Positions 24,111 to 32,049 of a stretch of DNA of 32,049 nt are shown here, piece by piece (position 1 is the stretch's first letter; the number at the start of each line of letters is the position of its first letter). This stretch comes from Candidatus Binatia bacterium (GTDB lineage Bacteria; Desulfobacterota; Binatia; UBA12015), in assembly GCA_019749875.1 (NCBI GenBank), contig JAIEPK010000168.1, positions 1 to 32,049 on the forward strand. The letters are read 5' to 3'. The notes below the pieces were generated by a model. The model made no database searches and had not been told where the DNA came from. It saw only the letters and a program-made list of their open reading frames with translations. The translations under genes and the position numbers were made by a program.

Positions 24111-24174
24111 CGATCTCGCGCGCGCCGTCACGACATCCCAGCCGGCGTATCCCGACGCCAATGGAGACCGACTC

Positions 24175-24978
24175 ATGACCATGCCAGCCGGCGTCGCCCT
24201 GGTGACCGGAGCCTCCTCCGGGATCGGCGCGGTCTACGCCGATCGTCTCGCCCGTCGTGGGCACGATCTGCTTCTCGTCGCGCGTGACCGGAGCCGACTC
24301 GAGGGAGTCGCCGGCCGCATCCGCGAAGCGACCGGACGTGCCGTGGAGATCCGGCTGGCCGACCTCACCGATGCCGGCTCCGTGGCGGAGATCGCGAGCC
24401 GCGTCGGCAGCGATGCCACGATCTCGGTGCTGGTGAACAACGCCGGGATCTCGCTCGAGGGGGGGCTGCTCGACAATCCGCCGGCCCGGCTGCGCGAGCT
24501 GATCTCGGTCAACATCACCGCGCCGACGCTGCTCGCCGCCGCCGCCGGCAAGGCGTTCGCCGGTCGCGGTGCGGGCGTGATCATCAACATCTCGTCCGTG
24601 CTGGCTTTGTCACCCGAGCTCTTCGACGGCGTCTACAGCGGCTCGAAGGCGTACCTGCTGAACCTGTCGCTGAAGCTGGCGCGCGACGTCGCGGAGCGCG
24701 GTGTACGGGTGCAGGCGGTGCTGCCGGGCGCGACCCGGACGGAGATCTGGCAGCGCTCGGGCAAGGACGTCGACGCGCTGCTGCCGGGCATGGTGATGGA
24801 CGTCGACGACCTCGTCGACGCCGCCCTGGTCGGATTCGACGCCGGCGAGGTGGTGACGATCCCGTCGCTCGCCGACGAGGGACCGTGGAACACGTACAAC
24901 GAGGCCCGGCTCGCGATGGCACCGCTCCTCTCGCGCCGCGACGTCGCCGCGCGCTACCGCGTCAAGACGAGCATCTGA
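24175..24978 (+). CDS. Short-chain dehydrogenase/reductase
   Basis: A classical SDR, 267 residues: NAD(P)-binding TGASSGIG (11-18), the NNAG motif (88-91), and the catalytic set Ser141, Tyr154 and Lys158 (YSGSK). A basic Arg37 in VARDRSRL after strand 2 suggests NADP preference. The C-terminal part (PGATRTEIWQRSG, FDAGEVVTIPSL) resembles the YqjQ/DltE-like SDR branch of uncharacterised oxidoreductases. The ATG at 24175 has GGAGA 8 nt upstream. It converges on ilvD, leaving 27 bp between stops. The substrate is unknown. Confidence 0.9.
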   Translation: MTMPAGVALVTGASSGIGAVYADRLARRGHDLLLVARDRSRLEGVAGRIREATGRAVEIRLADLTDAGSVAEIASRVGSDATISVLVNNAGISLEGGLLDNPPARLRELISVNITAPTLLAAAAGKAFAGRGAGVIINISSVLALSPELFDGVYSGSKAYLLNLSLKLARDVAERGVRVQAVLPGATRTEIWQRSGKDVDALLPGMVMDVDDLVDAALVGFDAGEVVTIPSLADEGPWNTYNEARLAMAPLLSRRDVAARYRVKTSI

Positions 24979-25005
24979 GCGGCGCGGCGACGATCGCGGC
25001 GAGCT

Positions 25006-26892
25006 TCAGCGCCGCGCGGTGGCGGCGACGAGCTTCGAGATGTCGCGTACCGCGCCGTTCGCGGCACTCGTCGTCATGAGCGCGTACGCGCGCAGCGCGA
25101 GCGACACCTCGCGCTCGCGGTTCGGACGGAACGCGTCCGCGCCGCGCGCGTTCTCCTCGTCGCGCCGCGCGCGCAGCGTCGCCTCGTCGACCACGACGTC
25201 GATGCGGCGCTGCGGGATGTCGATGCGGATGCGGTCGCCCTCGCGCACGAGGCCGATCGCACCGCCCTCCGCCGCCTCCGGCGAGACGTGGCCGATGCTG
25301 AGCCCCGACGTGCCGCCGCTGAAGCGTCCGTCGGTGACCAGCGCGCACGCCTTGCCGAGGCCCTTCCCCTTCAGGAACGACGTCGGGTAGAGCATCTCCT
25401 GCATGCCGGGTCCGCCCTTCGGGCCCTCGTAGACGATCACGACGACGTCGCCCTCTTTCACCTGATCGCCGAGGATCGCGTCGCACGCCGCGTCCTGCGA
25501 GTGGAACACGCGCGCGGGGCCTTCGAAGACCAGGATCGACGCGTCGACGCCGGCGGTCTTCACGATGCAGCCGTCCGCGGCGAGGTTGCCGTAGAGCACG
25601 GCGAGGCCGCCGTCCTTGCTGTAGGCGTGCTCGACGTCGCGAATGCAGCCGTTTCCGCGATCGGTGTCGGCGTCGGCGAAGTACTTGTCCTGCGAGAACG
25701 CGACCTGGGTCGGCACGCCGCCGGGTGCGGCGAGAGCGCGCGCCTTCGCTTCGTTCGAGGCGGTCGCGCGCAGGATGTCGTTGCGGTCGATCGCCTCGCC
25801 CATGGTCTTCGCGTGCACGGTTCCCACGTTGCGGTGGATGAGCCCGGCCTTGTCGAGCTCGCCGAGGATCGACAGGATGCCGCCCGCGCGGTGCACGTCC
25901 TCGACGTGATAGTGCGACGACGGTGCGACCTTGCAGATGTTCGGGACTTTGCGCGACATGCGATCGATGTCGGCCATGGTGAAGTTCACGCCGCCCTCGC
26001 GCGCGATCGCGAGGATGTGCAGCACGGTGTTGGTCGAGCCGCCCATCGCGATGTCGAGCGCCATCGCGTTCTCGAACGCCTCGAAGGTCGCGATGTTGCG
26101 CGGCAGGACGGACGGATCGCCGCCCTTGTAGTGCTGCTTCGCGAGCTCGACGATGCGCTTCGCCGCGTCCTCGAAGAGCTCCCAGCGTCGCGCGTGCGTC
26201 GCGAGGTACGTGCCGTTGCCCGGCAGCGCGAGACCGAGCGCTTCGTTCAGGCAGTTCATGCTGTTCGCGGTGAACATGCCCGAGCACGAGCCGCAGGTCG
26301 GACACGCGGAGCGCTCCATCTCGGCGAGCTCCTCGTCGGAGACCTTGGCGTCGCTCGCGGCGATCATCGGATCGATCAGGTCGAGCTTGCGCACGACCTG
26401 CTTGCCGTCGCGGTCGTGCGTGCCGGCCATCTTGCCGGCTTCCATCGGGCCGCCGGAGACGAAGATGGTCGGGATGTTGAGGCGCATCGCGGCCATCAGC
26501 ATGCCGGGCGTGATCTTGTCGCAGTTCGAGATGCAGAACAGCGCGTCGGCGCAGTGCGCGTTGACCATGTACTCGACGCTGTCGGCGATCAGATCCCGGC
26601 TCGGCAGCGAGTACAGCATGCCGCCGTGGCCCATCGCGATGCCGTCGTCGACCGCGATGGTGTTGAACTCGACGCCCCAGCCGCCGGCCGCGTCGATCAC
26701 TTTCTTGACGCGCTGTCCGATGTCGTGCAGGTGCACGTGCCCGGGAACGAACTGCGTGAAGCTGTTGGCGATCGCGACGATCGGCTTCGCGAAGTCCTCG
26801 TCCTTCATGCCGGTGGCGCGCCAGAGCGCACGGGCGCCCGCCATGTTGCGACCAAACGTGGACGTACGGCTGCGGTATCCGAGAGACGACAT
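25006..26892 (-). CDS. ilvD: Dihydroxy-acid dehydratase
   Basis: The third common step of isoleucine/valine synthesis: dehydration of 2,3-dihydroxy-3-methyl acids using an Fe-S cluster and Mg. The 628-residue product is the long E. coli-type form. It contains cluster cysteines Cys124 ([10 protein letters not shown]) and Cys197 ([21 protein letters not shown]), a metal-binding Asp83 region (VDDGIAMGH), and the C-terminal signature [17 protein letters not shown]. The ATG at 26892 is the family start ([29 protein letters not shown]). It is monocistronic here and divergent from the DUF3556-like gene. The pathway partners are elsewhere. Confidence 0.97.
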   Translation of the reverse strand: MSSLGYRSRTSTFGRNMAGARALWRATGMKDEDFAKPIVAIANSFTQFVPGHVHLHDIGQRVKKVIDAAGGWGVEFNTIAVDDGIAMGHGGMLYSLPSRDLIADSVEYMVNAHCADALFCISNCDKITPGMLMAAMRLNIPTIFVSGGPMEAGKMAGTHDRDGKQVVRKLDLIDPMIAASDAKVSDEELAEMERSACPTCGSCSGMFTANSMNCLNEALGLALPGNGTYLATHARRWELFEDAAKRIVELAKQHYKGGDPSVLPRNIATFEAFENAMALDIAMGGSTNTVLHILAIAREGGVNFTMADIDRMSRKVPNICKVAPSSHYHVEDVHRAGGILSILGELDKAGLIHRNVGTVHAKTMGEAIDRNDILRATASNEAKARALAAPGGVPTQVAFSQDKYFADADTDRGNGCIRDVEHAYSKDGGLAVLYGNLAADGCIVKTAGVDASILVFEGPARVFHSQDAACDAILGDQVKEGDVVVIVYEGPKGGPGMQEMLYPTSFLKGKGLGKACALVTDGRFSGGTSGLSIGHVSPEAAEGGAIGLVREGDRIRIDIPQRRIDVVVDEATLRARRDEENARGADAFRPNREREVSLALRAYALMTTSAANGAVRDISKLVAATARR

Positions 26893-27027
26893 GCCGCGAC
26901 GCTAGTGTGGCGGTCGGGATCGCGCAATCGCGAGCCCGTCCCGCCTCTGCACGAGCGTCGCGACGGCCACCGGACACCCCGTGCGCGGAGCTTGCACGAC
27001 GCCGGACGCCAAGCGAGAACCGCCGCC

Positions 27028-28737
27028 ATGAACCAGCCCGCCGCCGCGACGGACCTGCCGCCGTTCGACCCCCAGCGGATCCTGAACGCACCCTTCCCCG
27101 AGCGCGTCCGCCTCGCCTGCGTCACCTGGGCCAACGCGAGCCCGAACCTGCCGAGCGTCATGGCGCTCTACTGGATCAAGTACTTCGTCCCGCTGATCGG
27201 CGGCTGGGCCTTCTGGTGCAGCTGGAATGCCGGCTCCCCGGGCTTCTGGTCGCCCGGCCAGTGGGCGTTCACGGCCGAGGCCTTCAAGAAGGCGATGGTG
27301 TGGTCGATGTTCTGGGAGCTCGCCGGCTTCGGCTGCGGCTGGGGTCCGATGAACGCGCGCTTCGACCCGTGGTTCGGCGGCTGCCGCCACTTCCTTCGTA
27401 CGGGCACGATCAAGCTGCCGGTGTTCCGCGGCGCGCCGCTGATCGGCGGCGACACGCGCAACGCGCTCGACGTGATCGTCTACGCGGCGAACCAGCTCTT
27501 CCTGCTGCGCGCGCTGCTCTCGCCCGAGGTCACGCCGTGGCTGCTCGCGCCCGTCATGCTGACCATCCCGGCGATGGGCCTCCTCGACAAGACGCTCTAC
27601 CTCGCGTGCCGCGCCGAGCACTACTTCGTCGTGCTGTTCTGCATCACGTTCGCCTACGCGAACGATCTCTGGATCTCGGGCGCGAAGCTGGTGTGGTGCT
27701 TCATCTGGTTCTGGGCCGCGACCTCGAAGCTCAACCGCCACTTCCCGACGGTCATCATGTTCATGATGAACAACGGGCCGTTCTTCCCGAAGAAGCTGAA
27801 GAAGAGCCTGTTCAGGGACTTCCCGACCGACCTGCGCGCATCGCGCTTCGCGGCCTTCATGGCGCACTTCGGCACGGCGGCGGAGTACGCGATCCCGGTG
27901 ATCCTCGTGCTCGGCGCGGGCAACACGGTCGTGACGATCCTCGGCCTGGTCCTGATGACCGGTTTCCACGGCTTCATCGGCACGAACAACCCGAACGGCA
28001 TGCCGGTCGAGTGGAACATCCTGATGATCTACGGCGGCATCTTCCTGTTCGGGTTCCATCCCGAGGCGCACCTGTCGGCGCTGACGCAGCAGCCGCTGCT
28101 GCTCACGATCCTGCTGCTGTCGCTCGCGGTCGTGCCGACCTTCGGCAACTTCATCCCGTCGAAGGCGTCGTTCCTGCTGTCGATGCGCTACTACGCCGGC
28201 AACTGGGCCTACAACATCTGGCTGGTCCGCAAGGGCGGCGCCGCGCAGAAGTTCGACAAGCTCAAGAAATCCGCGCCGCTGGTCTACGACCAGCTCGCGA
28301 AGCTCGTCCCCGACCCGGTCCAGCTCGAGGTCGCGAAGACCATGATGACGGTGAGCCGCTTCATGCACTTCGAGGGCCGCGCGCTGCTCGAGGCGCTGCC
28401 CGCGGCGGTCGAGAGCATCGAGGAGTACGAGTGGCACGAGGGCGAGCTCATGGGCGGCATGATCCTCGGCTGGAACTTCGGCGACGGGCACCTGAACGGC
28501 GAGCAGCTGCTGCGCGCGATCCAGCCGATCTGCGGCTTCGAGGCCGGTGAAGTGCGCATCGTGTCGGTCGAGTCGCAGCCGCTGTTCGGCCCGACCATGC
28601 ACTGGCGCGTGATCGACGCGGTCGACGGGGTCGTCGCGGAGGGCCGCACGCGGCTGAACGACTACCTCGACGTGCAGCCCTGGCCGACCGGACGCGCGGC
28701 CGAGGCGCTGTCGCGCGGACATCGCGCGGCGGGCTGA
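27028..28737 (+). CDS. Polytopic membrane protein, DUF3556 type
   Basis: A 569-residue membrane protein with many hydrophobic segments between about 45 and 420 and a soluble C-terminal domain of about 140 residues. Conserved-looking stretches include WANASPNLPSVMALYWIKYF, FWELAGFGCGWGPMNARF, FRGAPLIGGDTRNALDVIVY, WAATSKLNRHFPTVIMFMMNNGP, and FHGFIGTNNPNGMPVEWNI. These fit the DUF3556 family known mainly from mycobacteria and other actinobacteria, function unknown, often near lipid metabolism. The assignment is from memory of the family. The ATG at 27028 lacks a strong ribosome site. It is the first gene of a probable three-gene unit. Confidence 0.75.
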   Translation: MNQPAAATDLPPFDPQRILNAPFPERVRLACVTWANASPNLPSVMALYWIKYFVPLIGGWAFWCSWNAGSPGFWSPGQWAFTAEAFKKAMVWSMFWELAGFGCGWGPMNARFDPWFGGCRHFLRTGTIKLPVFRGAPLIGGDTRNALDVIVYAANQLFLLRALLSPEVTPWLLAPVMLTIPAMGLLDKTLYLACRAEHYFVVLFCITFAYANDLWISGAKLVWCFIWFWAATSKLNRHFPTVIMFMMNNGPFFPKKLKKSLFRDFPTDLRASRFAAFMAHFGTAAEYAIPVILVLGAGNTVVTILGLVLMTGFHGFIGTNNPNGMPVEWNILMIYGGIFLFGFHPEAHLSALTQQPLLLTILLLSLAVVPTFGNFIPSKASFLLSMRYYAGNWAYNIWLVRKGGAAQKFDKLKKSAPLVYDQLAKLVPDPVQLEVAKTMMTVSRFMHFEGRALLEALPAAVESIEEYEWHEGELMGGMILGWNFGDGHLNGEQLLRAIQPICGFEAGEVRIVSVESQPLFGPTMHWRVIDAVDGVVAEGRTRLNDYLDVQPWPTGRAAEALSRGHRAAG

Positions 28738-28738
28738 G

Positions 28739-28993
28739 ATGGTCCTGGTGGAAGGTCCGCCGCCGCGCCGCGTCCCTGCGAGCGGCGGACGCGTCGAGCA
28801 GACCATCACCGCGCTCTCGATGCTCGCGGCCCTCGCCTGGTGGCCCTACATGCTCACCTGGTGGATGCGGAACGGCTGGCCGCCGTACCCCGAGACGTAC
28901 TTCGTCGGGCTCGTGGTGATCCCGGGCGCGATCCTCGCCGCCGGGCGCGGCATCGTCCTCGCTCTGCGAGCGGTGCGCGCGCGGTGGAGCTGA
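28739..28993 (+). CDS. Small two-helix membrane protein
   Basis: An 84-residue product with two hydrophobic segments (about 24-41 and 55-78) joined by the aromatic loop WWMRNGWPPYPETYF. It starts one base after the preceding stop (TGAgATG), so translation is probably coupled to the DUF3556-type gene. That position is the main evidence that it is real. No family recognised; it may be an accessory subunit of the large membrane protein. Confidence 0.65.
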   Translation: MVLVEGPPPRRVPASGGRVEQTITALSMLAALAWWPYMLTWWMRNGWPPYPETYFVGLVVIPGAILAAGRGIVLALRAVRARWS

Positions 28994-29023
28994 GCGCACG
29001 AGCGTAGGCGCGGACGCTCCGAG

Positions 29024-31195
29024 GTGGCGAAGAAGCGCAAGACCACGGCCGCCGCCGCGCACGGCGGCACCACACCGACGCCCGCGCCGCGACGTGCGGC
29101 CGCCGCTCCCGAGGCCGCAGAGCGGGCCGCACCGCCGCCGCGATGCGCGGAGCCCACGACGGGCCGGCGCCACACGCTCGCGACGCTGCTCGCGATCGAG
29201 CTGGTGGTCGCGTTCGCCTACGCGAACGCGCTCGACGGCGGCTTTCTCCTCGACGCGCGCGCGCTGATCCCGCTCAACCCGAGCGTCCACGTCGCGAGCT
29301 GGTCGAACGTCGCGGCGCTGTTCACGCAGGATTACTGGAACCCGTTCGGCGCGGGCGGCCTCTACCGACCCGCCACGACGTCGTCGTTCCTGCTGAACTA
29401 CGCGGTGCTCGGCAACGGCGACCGCCCGCTCGGCTATCACCTGACGAACCTCGCGCTGCACCTCGGCTGCGTCGCGCTGCTGCACGTGCTCGTGCTGCGC
29501 GTCACGCGCCGCCCGTGGAGCGCGGCCGTCGCGGCCGCGCTGTTCGGCCTGCATCCGATCGCGACCGAGGCGGTCACCTACATCGCCGGACGTGCGGACC
29601 TGCTGATGGCGGCGGGGACGCTCACCGCGCTTTCGATTCACGCCGGCAGCAGCGGCGGCCTCGGCGCACTCGCGATGTTCGCGCTCGCGGCGGCCGTCGC
29701 GACGTTCGCCAAGGAGAGCGGGCTCGTGCTGGTGGGCATGCTGCTCGCGCACGACGTTCTGCTCGGCCCCCGGCGCGGCGCGCGCTCGCGCTACGCCGCG
29801 ATCGCCCTCGTGCTGGTGCTCTACGCGCTCGGCCGCTTCGCCGCGGCGACGAGCGACGTGCCGGTCACCGACACGCCGGCGCTCGACAATCCGCTCGTCG
29901 CGGTGGATCCGCTCCGCGCGCGGCTCACGGCGCTGGCGCTGACCGCCAAGGCCGTCGGCCTGCTGCTCTGGCCGCGCGCGCTCAGCGCGGACTACTCGTG
30001 CTGCGCGATCACCCCGCTCGGCTGGCCGCCGTCGCCGGGCGAGATCGCGACGCTGCTGCTCGTGCTCGGCGTCGCGTCCGGCGTCACCATGTGGGCGTGG
30101 CGCCAGCGTCGGAGCCATCCCGAGCGTGCGTTCTTCGTGATCGCCGCGTCGCTCGCGGCGCTCCCGGCATCGAACCTGCTCGTGGTGATCGGCACGCCGC
30201 TCGCCGAGCGCACCCTCTACCTGCCGTGCGCCTTGCTCGCGGCACTCGTCGCGAGCGTGCTCGACGACGTGCGACGGCGCGTGCCGCGCGCGGGCGTCAT
30301 CGCGCTGCACGCAGCGCTCGCCGCCGTGCTGATCACCTGCATCGTGCGCACGCGGCTGCGCAACGAGGACTGGCGCAGCGAGACCGCGCTGTGGAGCAGC
30401 GCCGTCGCGGTCGTGCCCGACAGCGCCAAGGCGAACGCGGCGCTCGCGGCGGCGCTGTTCGCCGCGGACGGAGCGCGCGCGGATCTCGACCGCATCCTCG
30501 CGCTCGGCGAGCGCGCGATCGCGCTCCAGCCCGATTATCAGAACGCGCTGGTCGCGCTGGGTGGCCACGCCGTCGTCAAGGGCGATCGCCTCGCGGCGGC
30601 GGGGCAGACGGCCGCCGCACGCAACCTCTACCAGCGCGCGATCGGCGTGCTCGAGCGCGCCCGCACGCTCGACGAAGCATCCGTCGCCCGCTCTCGGGCG
30701 CACCTCGCAGGACGACCCGTCTCCGGTCCCGAGCGCGGCGACGCGAACCTCTACAACAACCTGTCGCTCGCCTACGCGCGCACCGGACGCGGCGACGACG
30801 CGCTGACCGCGTACCGGCGCTCGCGCGACCTCGACCCGCTGAACGCGAGCCGTCAAGCCGACGTCGGCGCGGTGCTCGCGCAGCTCGGGCGCTGGGACGA
30901 GGCCGCGGTCGCGTACTGGAGCGCGATCCTGCTGGCACCCGGCGACGCCGCGCTGAAGCGCCAGCTGGTCGAGGTCTACCGGCGCCTGCCGACCACCGAC
31001 GGCTCGCAGCCGCTCGTCGAATCCGGCGCGCAGGTGCAGATCGTCATCGATCATCCCGCCGTGCGGCAGCAACGCTGCCGCGCGCTGGCGGACGTCGCGG
31101 CGCACCTGGATGCCGGCGGGCGCGCGGCGGAAGCGGCCCAGCTGCGTGCGCGTCGCGCCGCGGAGTGCACGAGCCCAGGAACGTCCGCCGGGTGA
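29024..31195 (+). CDS. GT-C type membrane protein with C-terminal TPR repeats (TMTC-like)
   Basis: A 723-residue protein: about 50 residues of Ala/Pro-rich cytoplasmic leader, roughly 10 membrane segments (about 52-430), then TPR-like helices (about 445-715). The membrane part carries motifs of TMTC-like proteins: LYRPATTSSFLLNYAVLG, GYHLTNLALHL, LFGLHPIATEAVTYIAGRADLL, ATFAKESGL and a late NLLVVIGTPLAERTLYLPC. In the TMTC/GT-C group the first loop usually has two acidic residues; here it reads LLDARALIPLNP with Asp77 followed by Ala. A sugar transferase using a lipid-linked donor is the family expectation, not demonstrated. The GTG at 29024 lies 30 bp after the small membrane gene and has a weak ribosome site. 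Confidence 0.78.
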   Translation: MAKKRKTTAAAAHGGTTPTPAPRRAAAAPEAAERAAPPPRCAEPTTGRRHTLATLLAIELVVAFAYANALDGGFLLDARALIPLNPSVHVASWSNVAALFTQDYWNPFGAGGLYRPATTSSFLLNYAVLGNGDRPLGYHLTNLALHLGCVALLHVLVLRVTRRPWSAAVAAALFGLHPIATEAVTYIAGRADLLMAAGTLTALSIHAGSSGGLGALAMFALAAAVATFAKESGLVLVGMLLAHDVLLGPRRGARSRYAAIALVLVLYALGRFAAATSDVPVTDTPALDNPLVAVDPLRARLTALALTAKAVGLLLWPRALSADYSCCAITPLGWPPSPGEIATLLLVLGVASGVTMWAWRQRRSHPERAFFVIAASLAALPASNLLVVIGTPLAERTLYLPCALLAALVASVLDDVRRRVPRAGVIALHAALAAVLITCIVRTRLRNEDWRSETALWSSAVAVVPDSAKANAALAAALFAADGARADLDRILALGERAIALQPDYQNALVALGGHAVVKGDRLAAAGQTAAARNLYQRAIGVLERARTLDEASVARSRAHLAGRPVSGPERGDANLYNNLSLAYARTGRGDDALTAYRRSRDLDPLNASRQADVGAVLAQLGRWDEAAVAYWSAILLAPGDAALKRQLVEVYRRLPTTDGSQPLVESGAQVQIVIDHPAVRQQRCRALADVAAHLDAGGRAAEAAQLRARRAAECTSPGTSAG

Positions 31196-31217
31196 CGGAC
31201 CGATCGCGTGCGGTCCG
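31196..31217. terminator. Weak hairpin between convergent genes
   Basis: CGGACCG and CGGTCCG pair over 7 bp around an 8-nt loop just past the TPR protein stop. It is short and has no T tract. Confidence 0.3.
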
Positions 31218-31282
31218 GCGACGGCCGGCGCCCGCGACGAGCCCGCATCCTCGTAGGGCGGAGTACAGCGGGTGTCTCGGGT

Positions 31283-31912
31283 TCAACGCGGGCGGCGGTT
31301 CGCCGCCACGGGAAGGTCGCCGATACGGCGCATCTCCGGCGTCCGCAGAATCGACGGGTCGGCCAGGAAGTCGCGTGCGAAGTCGATCGCATCGGCACCC
31401 CAGAACGGCTCGCCGTCGATCACCAGCGTCGGCACGCCGAACACGCCGCGCTGGACCGCCTCCTCGGTGTTGCGACGCAGGCGGTCCTTGACGTCCGCTG
31501 CAGCGAGGCGGCCGGGGTCGATGCCGAGCTCGGCCGCGAGACCGTCGACCAGCGCCGGATCGGCAGGATCCGCGGCCGTCGTCCAGAGTGCTTCGAAGAT
31601 GCGGCGGATCGCAGCCGGGTCGGCGTCGGCGGCAATCGCGAGCCGCAGGTAGGGCAGCGAGTTGAACGGATGCGCCGCCGGCATGCGAAACGACACCCCG
31701 TACCGTGCCGCCCACCAGGCGCACGAGCGGTACGTCCAGACCCGCTTGCCCGCGATCTCCGCCGGTCCCTTCTGCCCCCAGTGCTCGAGCAGGCCGGCAA
31801 ACAGCACCGGGTGGTGGCGGATCTTCAGGTCCGCGGGCAGCTCGTCGAGCCGGACGAGCGCGAGCCACGAGTACGGCGAGATGAAGTCGAAGTACCAGTC
31901 CGCAGCGTGCAT
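31283..31912 (-). CDS. 2-hydroxychromene-2-carboxylate isomerase (DsbA-like, GST-kappa type)
   Basis: A glutathione-dependent isomerase family of aromatic (naphthalene-type) degradation, thioredoxin-fold with a helical insert. The 209-residue product opens with WYFDFISPYSWLAL, in which Ser12 takes the catalytic position that is Cys in DsbA. Other family features are KIRHHPVLFAGLLEHWG, the AHPFNSLPYLRLAIA segment, EEAVQRGVFGVPTLVIDGEPFWGADAIDF with the cis-Pro VPT motif, and a C-terminal helix. Many relatives are generic GST-kappa-like proteins, so the exact substrate is unproven. It lies 35 bp downstream of the glutaredoxin-like gene end, probably co-transcribed. Confidence 0.88.
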   Translation of the reverse strand: MHAADWYFDFISPYSWLALVRLDELPADLKIRHHPVLFAGLLEHWGQKGPAEIAGKRVWTYRSCAWWAARYGVSFRMPAAHPFNSLPYLRLAIAADADPAAIRRIFEALWTTAADPADPALVDGLAAELGIDPGRLAAADVKDRLRRNTEEAVQRGVFGVPTLVIDGEPFWGADAIDFARDFLADPSILRTPEMRRIGDLPVAANRRPR

Positions 31913-31947
31913 CGATCCCTCCGCATGCCGGAGCCGACCGTCCCCCT

Positions 31948-32049
31948 TCAGAACTCCGAGCCGCCCTCCGGTGCGATCACGATGCGTCCCTGGCGAACCA
32001 GCACCGGTACGATCCTACGTCCGCCGGTGAGCTTCAGGAACTCCGTCAC
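31948..32049 (-). CDS. C-terminal end of a glutaredoxin-like protein (5' end missing)
   Basis: The last 33 codons before a TGA at 31948-31950: VTEFLKLTGGRRIVPVLVR, then QGRIVIAPEGGSEF. The LxLTGGRR(I)VPV segment is the cis-Pro and following strand of small glutaredoxin/UXX-star-type thioredoxin-fold proteins. The active-site Cys (or Sec) would lie outside the window. The GTG at the window edge should not be taken as the start. With the thioredoxin-fold isomerase immediately downstream, a redox or glutathione-linked operon is possible. Confidence 0.6.
   Translation of the reverse strand: MTEFLKLTGGRRIVPVLVRQGRIVIAPEGGSEF

Noticed and set aside
28448-31105. 885-codon open frame opposite the DUF3556-type and GT-C genes
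   Set aside because: It crosses two genes with good family motifs on the other strand and is low-complexity Arg/Ala/Glu.
31948-32049. GTG at the window edge as a true start of a 33-residue protein
   Set aside because: The peptide is the C-terminal strand region of a thioredoxin fold, so the gene must continue beyond the window.
1-32049. CRISPR arrays, tRNA/rRNA genes, insertion sequences, attachment sites
   Set aside because: No regularly spaced repeats, cloverleaf-like sequences, transposase or integrase motifs, or terminal inverted repeats were seen on reading both strands.

Overview
The window is a GC-rich (about 70%), densely coding bacterial chromosome segment. Secreted Cys-rich proteins, a lipoprotein with a haem-like motif, a polyferredoxin and the codon usage suggest a Gram-negative delta-type lineage, such as Binatota/Desulfobacterota_B or Myxococcota. 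That is an inference: there is no rRNA gene or other marker to settle it. I saw no tRNA, rRNA, CRISPR array, insertion sequence or phage integration module.

Layout. 1-2199 (-): secreted GH31 alpha-glycosidase, cut by the window edge. 2479-3555 (+): secreted Cys-rich/CAP-domain protein. 3700-6924 (+): membrane MFS-like/spermidine-synthase-like/TPR fusion. 7074-7631 (+): GreB. 7750-9711 (-): four-part cell-wall-active protein (P5-like, peptidoglycan-binding-like, M23, DUF5675). 9946-10839 (+): membrane polyferredoxin of the NapH/CcoG type. 11282-14130 (+): two translationally coupled secreted DUF1566 paralogues with a conserved eight-cysteine N-terminal domain, behind a recognisable sigma70-type promoter. 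14185-15048 (-): exported trypsin-like protease. 15190-15485 (+): internally deleted, frameshifted second copy of the polyferredoxin gene. 15568-17451 (-): lipoprotein joining a CX4CH cytochrome-like domain to a copper type II (PHM-like) monooxygenase domain. 17929-18387 (+): small secreted Cys protein.

The second half is more ordinary: lspA and ileS (coupled, -), a DUF3553-like protein (-), an EamA transporter (+), a small membrane protein (+), a short-chain dehydrogenase (+), ilvD (-), a probable operon of a DUF3556-type membrane protein, an 84-residue membrane protein and a GT-C/TPR membrane protein (+), an HCCA isomerase (-), and the last 33 codons of a glutaredoxin-like gene (-).

The most interesting stretch is 9.7-18.4 kb. 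An intact and a decayed polyferredoxin copy bracket the DUF1566 pair and a protease, next to a copper/haem-type lipoprotein. This looks like an envelope-facing redox and secreted-protein island. No pathway linking the genes is proven by the sequence. Several clean hairpins separate the transcription units and are listed as probable terminators.
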